A DNA stretch of 64,000 nt from Haliotis asinina (Eukaryota > Mollusca > Gastropoda > Lepetellida > Haliotidae): assembly GCF_037392515.1 (NCBI RefSeq), contig NC_090282.1, forward strand, positions 32,849,054 through 32,913,053, in the 5' to 3' direction. The translations under genes were made by a program, and so were the position numbers. The notes under the pieces were generated by a model. It was not told the DNA's origin. It did not search any database and worked only from the letters and a program-made list of their open reading frames with translations. Shown in pieces: positions 21,979 to 33,300 of this stretch. Position 1 is the stretch's first letter. The number at the start of each line of letters is the position of its first letter.

Positions 21979-22522
21979 GTTAGACAAACAGGACACAATG
22001 TAACACACAATAGTAGAAACTAAGAGACATTTTTACATTACAAATATTATACATATTGCATACATTCTCTCTCCCCCAAACAGTTAACCTCTCCTGAAAT
22101 ATCTCCCACCTACAACCGAGTTTCACTGACCACTCAGTGACACCACGTCAAGTTGAAGGTGGCAACCGTTGAGTGACACATGGCATTGATATTTACCACT
22201 TTGTTAAAATCCAACAGTCAACGGTGACAAAATAAGACAAGCCTGCAATTAGATGAACAGATCTGCAGATCCTGGAAGGGCAAAGGTATGTAACTCAGCT
22301 GTGAAAGGTAGCACTTACGACTTTGCTCCATTTCCAAAGAAAACTGAGATTCACAAGTTCACAAGACCAGAGGTCAAGTCAAAATCAGAGGTCTTAAGAC
22401 AACAGTTTTTTCCTCCCTGGAATACTGGAATACATTGGTATCTATGGTAACATGTGAACTGCAGTACTGCCTAGCCTCCATTGTCCTGTGTATCAGACAT
22501 TGTATGTGACCTTGGCCTTGTA

Positions 22523-25259
22523 TCACGTTTTCCTCATAGTAATCATGGTGTTGATCTCCCAGATGATGGAACGTATCTGGTCAATGATGTCTTTAATTTC
22601 CTGGTTCTTCATCCTCACTTGCTGTAAACAACAGAAACTGACATTTCAAGCCAATATCTTTCTCAGCTTTTGTCATAGGGACCTGCCAAAAGCATGCATA
22701 TGTTCTTCAACAAAAAAAAACATTACAAATATTGACCTTCATGTACATTAAAGCAAATCTAACATTTTCTTCATTCAGGGGCAGACGTAAGTTACAATTT
22801 GAGAAATTTCTTATGATTTTCCCTAACAAAATTATACATTGATATTCAATACAAGCTTGACTCACTTCTACAATTTCTCTATGTTCCTCTGCAACATATC
22901 TGTATACGTCATTGTTCATCGACGTCTGATCCACCTCTGAACCAACCAGCGGAATCAGCAACTGGAGAAAAGGAGGTTGGAATTTGAAATAATAAAAGAA
23001 GACAAGATGATACCTGTATAAGTTGTTTAGCCCAAAATTAGACATTTAAGATAACCATGTACTAATCATAAAAACTCTGATACTATTAGAGGTCTACAGA
23101 ATTACTGGTAGGTAACAATTAGAAATACAAATGAATGCATCCTTTAGACATTTTGATTTGAAATTATGTACTTTACAAACTAACGACTTGATCCACCGAA
23201 TGAAAAGGCAAAATGATTCAGGACTGGTTTCCTGTGTATAATTTGCGTACAACTAATTCGTTGCAATATCAAACAAAATGAACTAGTCACAACTTTGAAC
23301 TTGTAAAAAACAAGAAGACAACATCTTCATAAATATGTCTGCAGGTTATGATTATGTCAAATGTTTTGGTGTGTGTATAGCAACGTGGAAGTAGCATATT
23401 GAAAGGTTTTAAAGTTCTGCTCCAGAAAGGAGCGCTACCATCAAATTCAGTTGAAGACAAACTTGCTGCCATGGAAACAGAATTTCAAAATACTAAAAGG
23501 CACCAGTTCACCGCCAGACCTATCTATGTGCCAAGTTTGGTGAAGAAATAATGAATGCTTTAAAAGTTCTGCTTCTCGAAAAGAGAAACGTGCACGGACA
23601 ACCAGGCACATGTCTGATGTATCCATTCACTTTAGTTCAGGTTCATAACAACATATTCGTAAGAGAGAGAGAAAGCATGGAGTATGTTGTTGTATGTGTC
23701 ACGATTCATGAACCTATATAGTAATAAACTGCTACATGGAAGTCAATCTAATACCCAGTAATGTATTACAATCAACATACCTCTTCTGGTGGTTCCGGGA
23801 AGTGTATAGATATTTCATTTACTTTGTTGTATATCACTCGTAGTTTCTGAAACATCTGGAGGATGATACGCAGCTGTTCATCAATCTTGATCCGCCTCTC
23901 CTGGTACAGCTGTGGACTAGCTGTTACTCCATTTGGAATCTAAACACATCATCACCAATGTATTTTCTCTAAACAAACAAACAAACACTGCTCAAAGTCT
24001 TGTCAAACTGCCATTACGGTTAGTGTCCTGTTCAACTTTGGCAAAATCCAAAGGTTATGACAAAAGTATACACACTATCGGGGGTGATCAGGGCTTCCTT
24101 TCCCAAAGCAACAAGGTGATCGTAAGTCACCAAGATAACCTTAGTGCAATGTTAAAGAATAGGAGTTAAGGCTAACCTTAGCAAAGGATGCTATGTGAAA
24201 GGAACCCCTGGACTGTGAACCCACAATCACAGGTTTCTGGAGAGGCAAAAGGGCCTAACTCAGGACAGCAATCACCACATGGTGAATATGACATGAAAAC
24301 TGAAAGAGTGAGTGAGTGAATAAGTTGTGTTTGAGCTAATTTTAGCAATATTCTAGCAATATTATGGCAGATGACACCAGAAGGGGGTCCACACATTGCA
24401 CCCATGTGAGGAAGCAAACCCCAGACTTTGGTGTGAGAAGAAACAGTTAAACACTAACTACCCTACTGCCCTCACAACTGAATGACAATCACACACACTA
24501 TTTTGGAAAGGAGATAAATATGTGAAATATTTTTGTGAGTAACCAGTAATTTTTGTCAGTAATAACAACAGTTCCAAGGCTTTTAAATAGGTAGTACAGG
24601 ATAATATGGCCTGATGAAATAGCTGGGGAAATTGCCATGAAAAACAAATTTATTACCCTTTGAACATTTTGGGTTTAAAATTCTACCATTTTTTCTAGTA
24701 AATGTTTTAGTACAGTTGTACTTGAAGTGAGTCTCTTCAATTTCTGCTGTGGTATGGGACATAAAGTGTGTTGCCATGACTGTTGTTAATATTCGAAAGG
24801 CCATAAGTCTTAAGGTTTCCGAAAGTATGTTTATAGAGACTGGCCATTTCAAATAATAAAACCATTTACGATATCAAGGGTATCAAGGATTCACATTATC
24901 TGAGAAATTTCAGAGTACTATTACTGAGGCAATACTTACCAATGTGAAAAGACTTCCAGTTTATCCAAAGGCTAATAATAAAGATATTTACTTCAGCCAA
25001 GGAAGTATTTCAGTGTTTCACCCACCTGTAACCGGTACATCTGCTGAAATAATTCTGTAGCTTTGGAAACAAGGTCATGAACAGCTTCCTGCCCAGCTCT
25101 ACAAAACAAAGCAGCATTTATCTCTTTGGGTTGCACCATCATCTGTTGTTGCGGTGACATCTGTGGGGGTGGTGGAGGCGGTGGTTGGTATGCCTGATAT
25201 GATGCAGGAGCAGACATCTGGGCTGTCAGGGGGTAATGTTGACCTGGGCCAGCCATCAT
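22523..25259 (-). CDS. MED30: Mediator complex subunit 30 (MED30)
   Basis: Four exons on the minus strand, all joined in phase 0: 25259-25026, 23939-23781, 22961-22866 and 22621-22523. They encode 195 residues (human MED30 has 178). The N-terminus is Pro/Gln-rich and disordered ('QPPPPPPPQMSPQQQMM'). The conserved part begins 'EINAALFCRAGQEAVHDLV', against remembered human 'EVNTASLCRIGQETVQDIV'. It continues with 'IPNGVTASPQLYQERRIKID', then 'VAEEHREIVE' and the C-terminal 'MKNQEIKDIIDQIRSIIWE', ending MITMRKT. MED30 is a metazoan head-module subunit of Mediator, which links activators to RNA polymerase II in the nucleus. The start is the first of two adjacent ATG codons. No defect is seen and all four splice pairs are canonical. 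It is divergent from GTF3C2, with about 5 kb between the two starts. Confidence 0.95.
24303..24478 (-). mobile_element. SINE family B copy in MED30 intron 1
   Basis: On this strand 'gagtgagtgaataag', 'tagcaatattctagcaatat' and 'gacaccagaagggggtcc' are the reverse of the family B tail and body. The tRNA-like head is eroded. Same orientation as MED30. Confidence 0.7.
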
Positions 25260-26520
25260 TCACAACTTTTAGTATCCTATAGACTTCCTGAAAATATTGG
25301 CAAAAATATCACAATCATGGGGGTAGGGGTGAACACACTCTCAATAAAAGTGGGTATGCACGTTTCAATTTCACCTGAGTTTCAATGGTTGTTTAAAAAA
25401 CTTTCAGGACAAAAGGGCAGGTGCACACCCCACCTTTGGATCCATCGATGGATAATCTTTATTAGGATTCAGCAAATTACAGAGCTCCAGATAAGGCGCT
25501 TATTTGCGTATTTTAATCAATAAAAATAAGATTTACTCAATTAATTACAAATCTGGGAGTACCAAAAACCAGTCAGTATCACCCAAAACCCAACAGGTCT
25601 ATAATACTTTGCATACTTTACTCAAGTAGCTAAACTGACTTGCGTATGATTCATCATGGCGCCTAAACTCTATAACAGCATTAGCTAATAGTAGGCAATG
25701 CCTATATATGCATACCATTACAGCCCTAGCCACTGTCCAGGTTTTATGCAAACAGGCACATGACTTCCATGTTGAGTATTTGAAATGGCTGTCAAATGTT
25801 TGGCAATATGACGATTGCTAAAAAAATTTAGTCTATTGAGATGCATTTATATTTATATATTTAGTAGAGTTAAGTACTCAATAAGGATAAGAAGGTCTGT
25901 GTAAAAGTACTCAATTCTTTTAACTAGTGGGAGTATACAAAATGCTAGTTACTACTCAAAAAGTGAAATTACTCATACTGACATGGGAGTAAATACTCAA
26001 TCGCTTGAAAAATTATCAGGAGCTCTGGAATTATATTTACTGCATTACTTGGTGTTGTAGTTATCTGTACTGAAGTATAACGTGAGCTAAACTGTTTGTC
26101 AGTAAATTCAGTAACTTACACTGATTATGCATGGAAATCTTGTGTTCTACATTTGGAAGTTCATACTCATCCAAATCAGTTAATAACGTTTAACTTTTGT
26201 AGGACTTAATGGATGCATGCAGATATGTGAGAGAATAATGAATTTCACATTTCTGTTGTTTTTTTGTCAATCACTTCAAAATGGAAACATTGCTGGTGAC
26301 TCTTTGTGTTGATTTCAGACTACACAATACAAACAGTAATGATACCTACTGTAGTATTTGTTTACCCAGTACACCAGAACACAAACAAAATACTGCACTT
26401 GTAAAGCTTATGTACTACTTATTGCATGCATGTTACAATATACTAGCTATGATGACCTTTGATGATAATCATAAATGATACTATACTTAGTATGAATGAG
26501 GTCTTTGAATGTCATTTAGA
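25260..26520. other. 5' flank of MED30
   Basis: The region just right of the MED30 start must contain its promoter, but I see no TATA box or other core element I would defend. Short chance frames only. Confidence 0.35.
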
Positions 26521-26532
26521 AGTGAAAATACA

Positions 26533-26626
26533 TAAGAATGAAGATTTTTATGGATATCAACTTCTTTATGAGAGAACACAACGTTTCGGAGTTAATGCTT
26601 ACTCCTTCATTAAATCTTCATTCTTA
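26533..26626 (-). ncRNA. Hammerhead-ribozyme-like motif inside a 15-bp inverted repeat
   Basis: Perfect 15-bp inverted arms ('taagaatgaagattt' at 26533-26547 and its complement at 26612-26626) enclose a hammerhead-like core read on the minus strand. The core is a near match to CUGAUGA, a perfect 5-bp helix (GGAGT/ACTCC) with an 8-base loop, and GAAAC (26583-26613). The outer arms would form stem I. Stem III and the cleavage site are not clear. Hammerhead motifs are known from Penelope-like retroelements and other small retroelements, so this is best read as a fossil end of such an element. Activity is unlikely in this copy. Confidence 0.5.
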
Positions 26627-26723
26627 GTATGAATGAGTTCACAAACATTATCTATGTAGGCAAATTATCAACATGTTGGCACATATATACATATTTCATA
26701 CAAACCTTACAAGTCAAGCCCAG

Positions 26724-26823
26724 ATTTTCGAAGTTCTCTTAGCGCTAAGATAGTCGTAAGTCAATGTTAATGTATGGCACTTACGACTGTCTTAACGCTA
26801 TGACAAAGAGAGCTTCGAAAATA
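26724..26823. repeat. 100-bp palindromic MITE-like element
   Basis: 'attttcgaagttctcttagc' with 'aagatagtcgtaagt' is mirrored by 'acttacgactgtctt' and 'gagagcttcgaaaat'. The arms are about 38-40 bp with a loop of about 20 bp. No coding content. Confidence 0.75.
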
Positions 26824-27906
26824 TAGCCTAGGCCCAAAAAATCAAATAATAACAAATGTGTGTGTGTGGTAAAGTGTACAGCTCCATATCTACTTTCTTA
26901 AAATATATATTAGTAAAAGATAAACTTATGAACAATGTGCTTTGGCTTCATAAATATAATATGGGTGGGAAAGGTCCAACGATGCACAATGCCTCAATCG
27001 GAATATTATATGATGCATCCGACTTTGTTAAATGGTGTGTACTGTGCCATGCGCTGATTCAGGTTTCTGGAACCCTTATCGGTGCCTTCATCAAAAGCAA
27101 GATCTCGATATTCTTTGTAATGATCCAAAAACCATTTGCTGTTTTCAATATCCCCCAAGTTTGATAGTAACTTACTTGCAAGTATGTAAGCACTCGAATG
27201 GAAGACAAAACGATAGTGAGCAATTTAGAGTTATTCGCCCTTGGTTAGATCTAAATAAGAAGTTATACATTTACGGAAACTATAATATGTTTCCAGAGCG
27301 ACCATCAATAATTGACCTGACTTCTGCACATCTGGCTCGAATCTCGTGTACCTTTTCGTTTTATTTTTGCTTAGAACGAAACTGAAGCCATTAACAAAAT
27401 AAAACCCATCAGATCCGTAAACTATTCTCCTAAACACACTTGTTATAGTACATTTAAGACCTTCAAGCGAATATAAATTCATTTATGGTCAGAAAGGTTT
27501 ATGTATAGGTTGATCAACCTTACAAATTAATTTTTTTTTTTTTAAACTCTGAATATGTTTTGTCCGAGAGTGATTAAACGGCTTACACCACGAGGGTATT
27601 ATTAAATACGCGAGTAGTGTATTAAGCATGATGGAGATTATCAAAATAGTAGTTTTATTGTTTTTGAATAGAAATAATTGCCCTGGGTCAGTTAATCAGT
27701 TATACTAATAACACACGTCCAAGAACAATGGACATATATATTTCCGTTTTAAACTTGTAGTTAATAACGTTTAAACGTTTAAACATTCATAATTCAAAAC
27801 ATTTCTTCTTATAGTATATTCACCCTAATCACACAATACTTTATGATTAAAAATTACAACTGAATTACAGATTATAGGATATTTTGTTCATAGAATTGAG
27901 CTCCAT

Positions 27907-28075
27907 CTTCGAACTCACACCCTAAGAGTCGGGCACCTAATCGCCAGCATACTAGGTAAAAAATCGCTACCGAGGCTTCCACTGACCGTGTTAGGCCACT
28001 GACTTTGTGTGTTAGGGGTTAGGCGATTTTGGTGCCTGACACTGAGGGTGTGGGTTCGAATATCAGATGGGATTC
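27907..28075. repeat. Inverted pair of tRNA-like segments
   Basis: 'ttcgaactcacaccctaag' with 'gggcacctaatcgcc' is the reverse of 'ggcgattttggtgcc' with 'gagggtgtgggttcgaa'. Each arm carries a B-box-like 'gggttcgaa', so this may be two tRNA-derived SINE heads in head-to-head orientation or one foldback element. Confidence 0.5.
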
Positions 28076-29683
28076 CCAACGATGGAATTAGAACCAGATG
28101 ATTACATTTCACCACTCTCTACATGGCATTATGCTCATGTATTCCTAACAAATGTGTTATCTGAATCATCTAAATTTTAATTTCACAACTTCTTTGAACA
28201 AACGAATAAAATATCTCTTAGATAGATTTTATTTACGCAAATATTGACTTCTCCGGAAGTGTCCCGATGTTATTACGATGGACGATAAGTCTAGGAGTGT
28301 CTTTTGTTATATATCGTCAAGTGAAATGACATTGGAAACTTCAGCTGCGCCGATGATGTGTTAATCCAAACCAAATGCGTAAATTGATGAAAAGTAAAAC
28401 ATTATCCTCATATACGAGGTATCGTAAAACTCGTTTGTGTGCAAAATTGTTTTATGACTGGAAACAGTTATCAGTCCTTCGTCTCGCAAAACGACCTGGA
28501 GCTAGATCATAAAATGTATCCAGGTATTGTATTGACGCCTTGTGGACACGCTGAAAGGCAGAAAGGAGTGATATGGATTTGAGAACGTGGGTCTTGACGT
28601 GTATGCGTATTTGTGAGACTTTAGGGCAAGCACGCCTCTCTTCCACGTAACACTGGGGAAAGTGTTCGTTCTATAATAATATTTTTATTGATAATACTTT
28701 GAATAAATCAGTAAATCAGTAAATCCGTTGTTCTAACCTAAGACGTGTATACGCCTTTGTGCTAACCAATTGATAAACTGAGGTAATGAACGTACTCCTG
28801 ATTTTAGCGTATATAATAACAGTCGACCTGAACATCAACATCTGTATACTTTATCTTGCTCAAGCACAGAAGAAATATGAAAAGAAAAACGATGTGCAGC
28901 GTCCTTAAGCTTTAACCTAAGTTGAAACAGTAAACTATATTAATGACTTTGTAACACGTCTTGTTTATGAGGTCAACAGAGGAACGCTGGTGCACTTACT
29001 CCAACACTGCTAGCTGTAACTGTGTCCCCCAGTGGATGTTAACTAGCATGTGTAACTATTGAAACCAGTGTGAGGGAAATAGTACATCGGTACTTCTCGC
29101 TGAACCCGCGTGATTTCCTCGCACCTGCGAGACAGTTTTGGAGGGTTTTGTGTGTTTGTCGAAGTCCATGGGTTCTTGGTTCGAATCCCGAGAAGTATGT
29201 TATTTTACACTTCGACTTTAACTTTTTCTTGTGGAGTGTACCCTTTATTCGTTTTCTGACGAGACAGTCACAGTCAATGGGAAGTAATTAACAAAGTATT
29301 TGCTCTCGTCGATGATATTATATCAAGATCCTTGGCTTTGTGCTAAATTTTGACATTTTGGCGAATTTAAATCTATATTTACACCCAAAATGCGAACAGA
29401 CTGTTTGGAGGGAAGGCCAGATGTTTCGATCTAAATGAGATTTATATTCTTTCCAGAGTTCTATTTCGTAATGAGATGTAATGATGTCATAATAGATGAA
29501 TGTCAATGTTATTTCGTTGATGGTTAAAAAGACTTTTGAAAAATAATCTATTAATCTAGCAATCGTTTTAGTTAGTGATGACAGAGACCATAGCTGTTAT
29601 ATTGTCTCTGGTGACGATAACTTACAAGTTTGTCAAAGTTAAGTGTTGTAGCTCTGATGGTGTCAGGCTAACTTGTTTCACAC

Positions 29684-29711
29684 ACACACACAAACACACA
29701 CACACACACAC
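29684..29711. repeat. (CA)n microsatellite
   Basis: About fourteen CA units with one interruption, in the spacer upstream of GTF3C2. Confidence 0.9.
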
Positions 29712-30092
29712 CTAAGAAATAATACTTTTCACAGAACTTTATGAACTGGCTATGACACTGATATATTCAGATCCTGTCTGTAACATACAATTGTTCAGAG
29801 AGCAACCTTTTTGTTTTCAGTGTGTAACCATTATGATCATGACAAAGTGTTTTCCTCTTTGTGACTCTTTTGTAAACAGTATATGTTTATATAGAATTAT
29901 AATGGAAACTTGAGTTGGTAGTGATGATCATATTTAATAACCACATTTTATAGGGCAATTTGTGGTATATATTTGAGTGAAATTAATTAAACTGTGAAAA
30001 GAAATAAAAGGCAGCTATTATTGTCTCTCTGTTCTGAAGGATTAATTTTTTTCAGCAACCCATTGTTTTACATAAACAGCAACTTGCAGGAT

Positions 30093-30266
30093 CAGATGGT
30101 CACATGCACTGAAAGTTAGTGAAATGGTTAACACATGTCATGATATCCTAATCGTGTAAATCGATGCTCATGCTGTTGATCCCTGGATAATTTTCTCCAG
30201 ACGTGCTTATTTACAGATTGCCGTCATATTTTGTACATAGTTGGAATATTGCAGAATGAGGTATCA
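30093..30266 (+). mobile_element. SINE family A, diverged copy
   Basis: 'gatcagatggtcacatgc', 'aaatcgatgctcatgctgtt', 'tatttacagattgccgtcat' and 'agttggaatattgcagaat' follow family A order, with many changes. It ends about 110 bp before the GTF3C2 start codon. Confidence 0.65.
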
Positions 30267-30378
30267 ACAACAAACCAACAAAACAAACATTTTGGGACAT
30301 ACTCACTAAAACAAGTTTCTCATATTTCAGTTTCAACACAAGACGAGTCCATTAAAATGATCCTATAGGACTATCACA

Positions 30379-33300
30379 ATGGTTCGGAGGACTCCAAGAT
30401 CAGGGAAGAAAAATAAGGACACATCAGCAGAAATAAATGATGGTAAAATATTAGCTGTCCAGTGAATCTGGGTGTGAGAATTGTCTGCACTCTTTGTCAA
30501 AATCCTCCATGTCTACACAACGGAAATTGTCAGTTGGCCTCCCTTCCAGTCGATTGTAACTTGTTAATACACAGACTGTCCTTTATCATTTTTGCGTTTC
30601 AGACTAATGGCTGAAATATGGACTGTATCATTTTGGCTTCAGTTGTGGTGACAGTACTTCAAGACTCATGATAATGTGTTTATGATAATGACCAACACCT
30701 CGTGCATCTTTTGCAGAAATTATAAGTTTTTATTTTGGTCTGTTTACTGATCACTGCTGATGGTATCAGAACACTCATTATTACTGCGTTGTGATATGGC
30801 CATATTGCCGATTTCAAAACAATGGGTTTTGAGGTTTGTGGAAGTAACCTTGATTTGTGACGTGCAGAAGACTGAATTGTTTGTATTATTAGATATGGAT
30901 TTGAATAACAGCCTTGGTAACATGAGTCTTATACAGTTGGACATTTTGGTTTCACTCTAAAATCATCTGGATAGCTAACTGGATCAAACGAGCAAAATGT
31001 GAAAATTAAGTGATAGCAAAATGTGAAAAATGTTTCATGTACATATATCAATAGTCAATAGTAATAACAGTGAATCATCATAACATATATGTGTGCCAGT
31101 AATACATGGAAGGCGGAACGCAAGTTACAAGTTGTCAGGTTGTCTCAAACATATAATCATGAGGCGTGTGAAGCTTCAGGTGGTAAGTTGGATAGAATAC
31201 ATAAATCCATGACAAAAGTCACTATTTTGCTAATTGCACATTCTGTTTTTATTTTAAAGATGCATTTTTTGCGCTGAAAACATACAACTCTGCGACGAAC
31301 TTATCCTGTCTGCAGAAAGTAAATTTCCGGGCTGAATCACATGACTTAGATCACGTGGCAGCTATTTTCTCACTTTCATCGGTACAGATAGTAGGGGGGC
31401 GATCTATAAGTGTTATATACAGTACAATTACAGTGTGGTTAACCATAATTCTACTTATCATGTGTCTTCATTTCTGATGATCCTAATTAAAACCTTAGTG
31501 TGTTTTGATGGGTAGTTAGCCAATTCACATCAAGTACCTTCTGATAGGTTAATAATGAATACACTTAGTAGTGCGGTAGACGGTATTGATGTGACACATT
31601 ACACATGCACGTGTGCACAGACCTTTCTGTCCGGATAACAGGATCATTTTTCAGTGGAAATATGTGGGAATGGTTTTTAAAATTTGCTCTGCAGTTCTAG
31701 AAGCAGGGGGTCTGGTTAAGCGAGTACAATTACTGAATGTGAGTTTTGTTTCACTTGAAAATGAAGGCGGGTTTTTAGATATGCGGGGTCCAGTTTACAG
31801 GGGTTCATCTGTACCATGTTTTGTACACTTAGTCTATATACTGTGTGTGTACATATGATTAAATGATGCAGTTAGTGATATTTTAAATGCCTGTTAAATA
31901 TGTTTTCAGATTCTTTTAAAAAAACTAAAAAGGGGAAAGAAAAACCCTGTAAAAGTAGTGGACCAAAGCCAAGACTAAGTGCTGAAGTCTCCATATCACC
32001 AATTAAAATTCCTGCAGCTGGAAAAGATAAAGAGGTGGAGAGTGAGACTCTAGATGAAGAAGAGGCTGGCTCACCTCAAAGAGATGGTGGTCCTTCAAAA
32101 GAAGACCTTCTTTCCTCTCTCGCTCTCTCTGACAAGAAAAAGCTGAAAGCGAAAGAGGAGGAAGAAAAGCAAATCCCGAAAGTACGTTCTTCCAAGAGAA
32201 CTCGTGTGCCCAATGTCAGACTGGAAGACCAAGAAAGTGTTGATTCGAATAAGAAGAAAAAAAATGTTAAGAAACATGGAAGTGACTTAACTGGAAAAGA
32301 CCATAGTAGTCCCAGTGTTAAAAAAGCTGAACCATCAGACAGACAGACACCTGCATATGTTTGTGACTTTGATGACGGTATGGGTGAAGAGTTAGTGAAA
32401 GAGAAACCTGAGAAACATCAATCAAGAGATGAAACCCCGGATGATAAGACCACCCATGACAGTGATAATGTGACCTCAAAATCAAAGAAACGAAAAGAGA
32501 AAGTCTCTAAAAATGCATCAAAAACAAAGGGACATAACTCTGTTGAGGCACAGGATACTAGTTTAAATGTTGAGGTGCTGGATACTAGTGTAGATGATTC
32601 AAATAATTTGAATTCATCAAGAGGAAAATTGAAAGGAAGTGCTGACAAAGAAAAAAGGGAAGACTTATTGGATGAATCATTTGATGCAACAACATTGCCC
32701 ACATCAACTCCATTACCCAGTCGAGGTAGAGGTCGACCCCGTGGCCGAGGTCAGTCCAGGGGCAGTAGAGGAAGAGGTAGAGGTACTTCACAGCAAGAGA
32801 GCACTGGTGATAGAAACAGTTCCTCTCGAAATAATAATTCTCTAGGAGGAAACCGTAGTATATCCTTAAGAACAAGCTCAAGGAAAAGAAAAGCAAAGAA
32901 ATATAGTGATGACATTGACTTAGGATCGCACAGTGAACAAGACAGTGTTGGCAGTGCTGAGGAGGATGAGGATGATAGTATGGAAAAGAAATCTAAAAGG
33001 AGAAAAGAAAGTGTGAGTGATGATGAGAGTATGATTGATGATTCAACTGAGGGACGTAAACCTGAAGATACAAGGAAGACAGAAAGTTTAGGAGAATCTT
33101 CTGAAGTAGAATATGCTCCTGTAGCTAAAAGGGGCCGACCAAAGCGAAGTTTGGATAAATCTTCAGAAGCTGAATATGTCCCTGTAGCTAAAAGAGGCCG
33201 ACCAAAACGAAGTTTGGATAAGTCTTCAGAAGTTGAATATGTCCCTTTGGCTAAAAGAGGCCGACCAAGACGAAGTTTGGACGAATCATCTGATGTGGAA

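Larger units (their letters stand above)
28120..30300. other. 5' flank of GTF3C2
   Basis: No coding region supported. A CA repeat lies at 29684-29711 and a diverged family A SINE at about 30093-30266. A 'tttcag' at 30325-30330 upstream of the GTF3C2 ATG looks like an acceptor, so the first transcribed exon may be non-coding and lie in this region. Confidence 0.35.

Noticed and set aside
28452-28646. A 64-codon minus-strand frame
   Set aside because: It has a protein-like look but no family match and no neighbours; could be a transposon scrap, not supportable.
32095-32896. Minus-strand frames opposite GTF3C2 exon 2
   Set aside because: They are antisense shadows of a lysine- and serine-rich coding exon.
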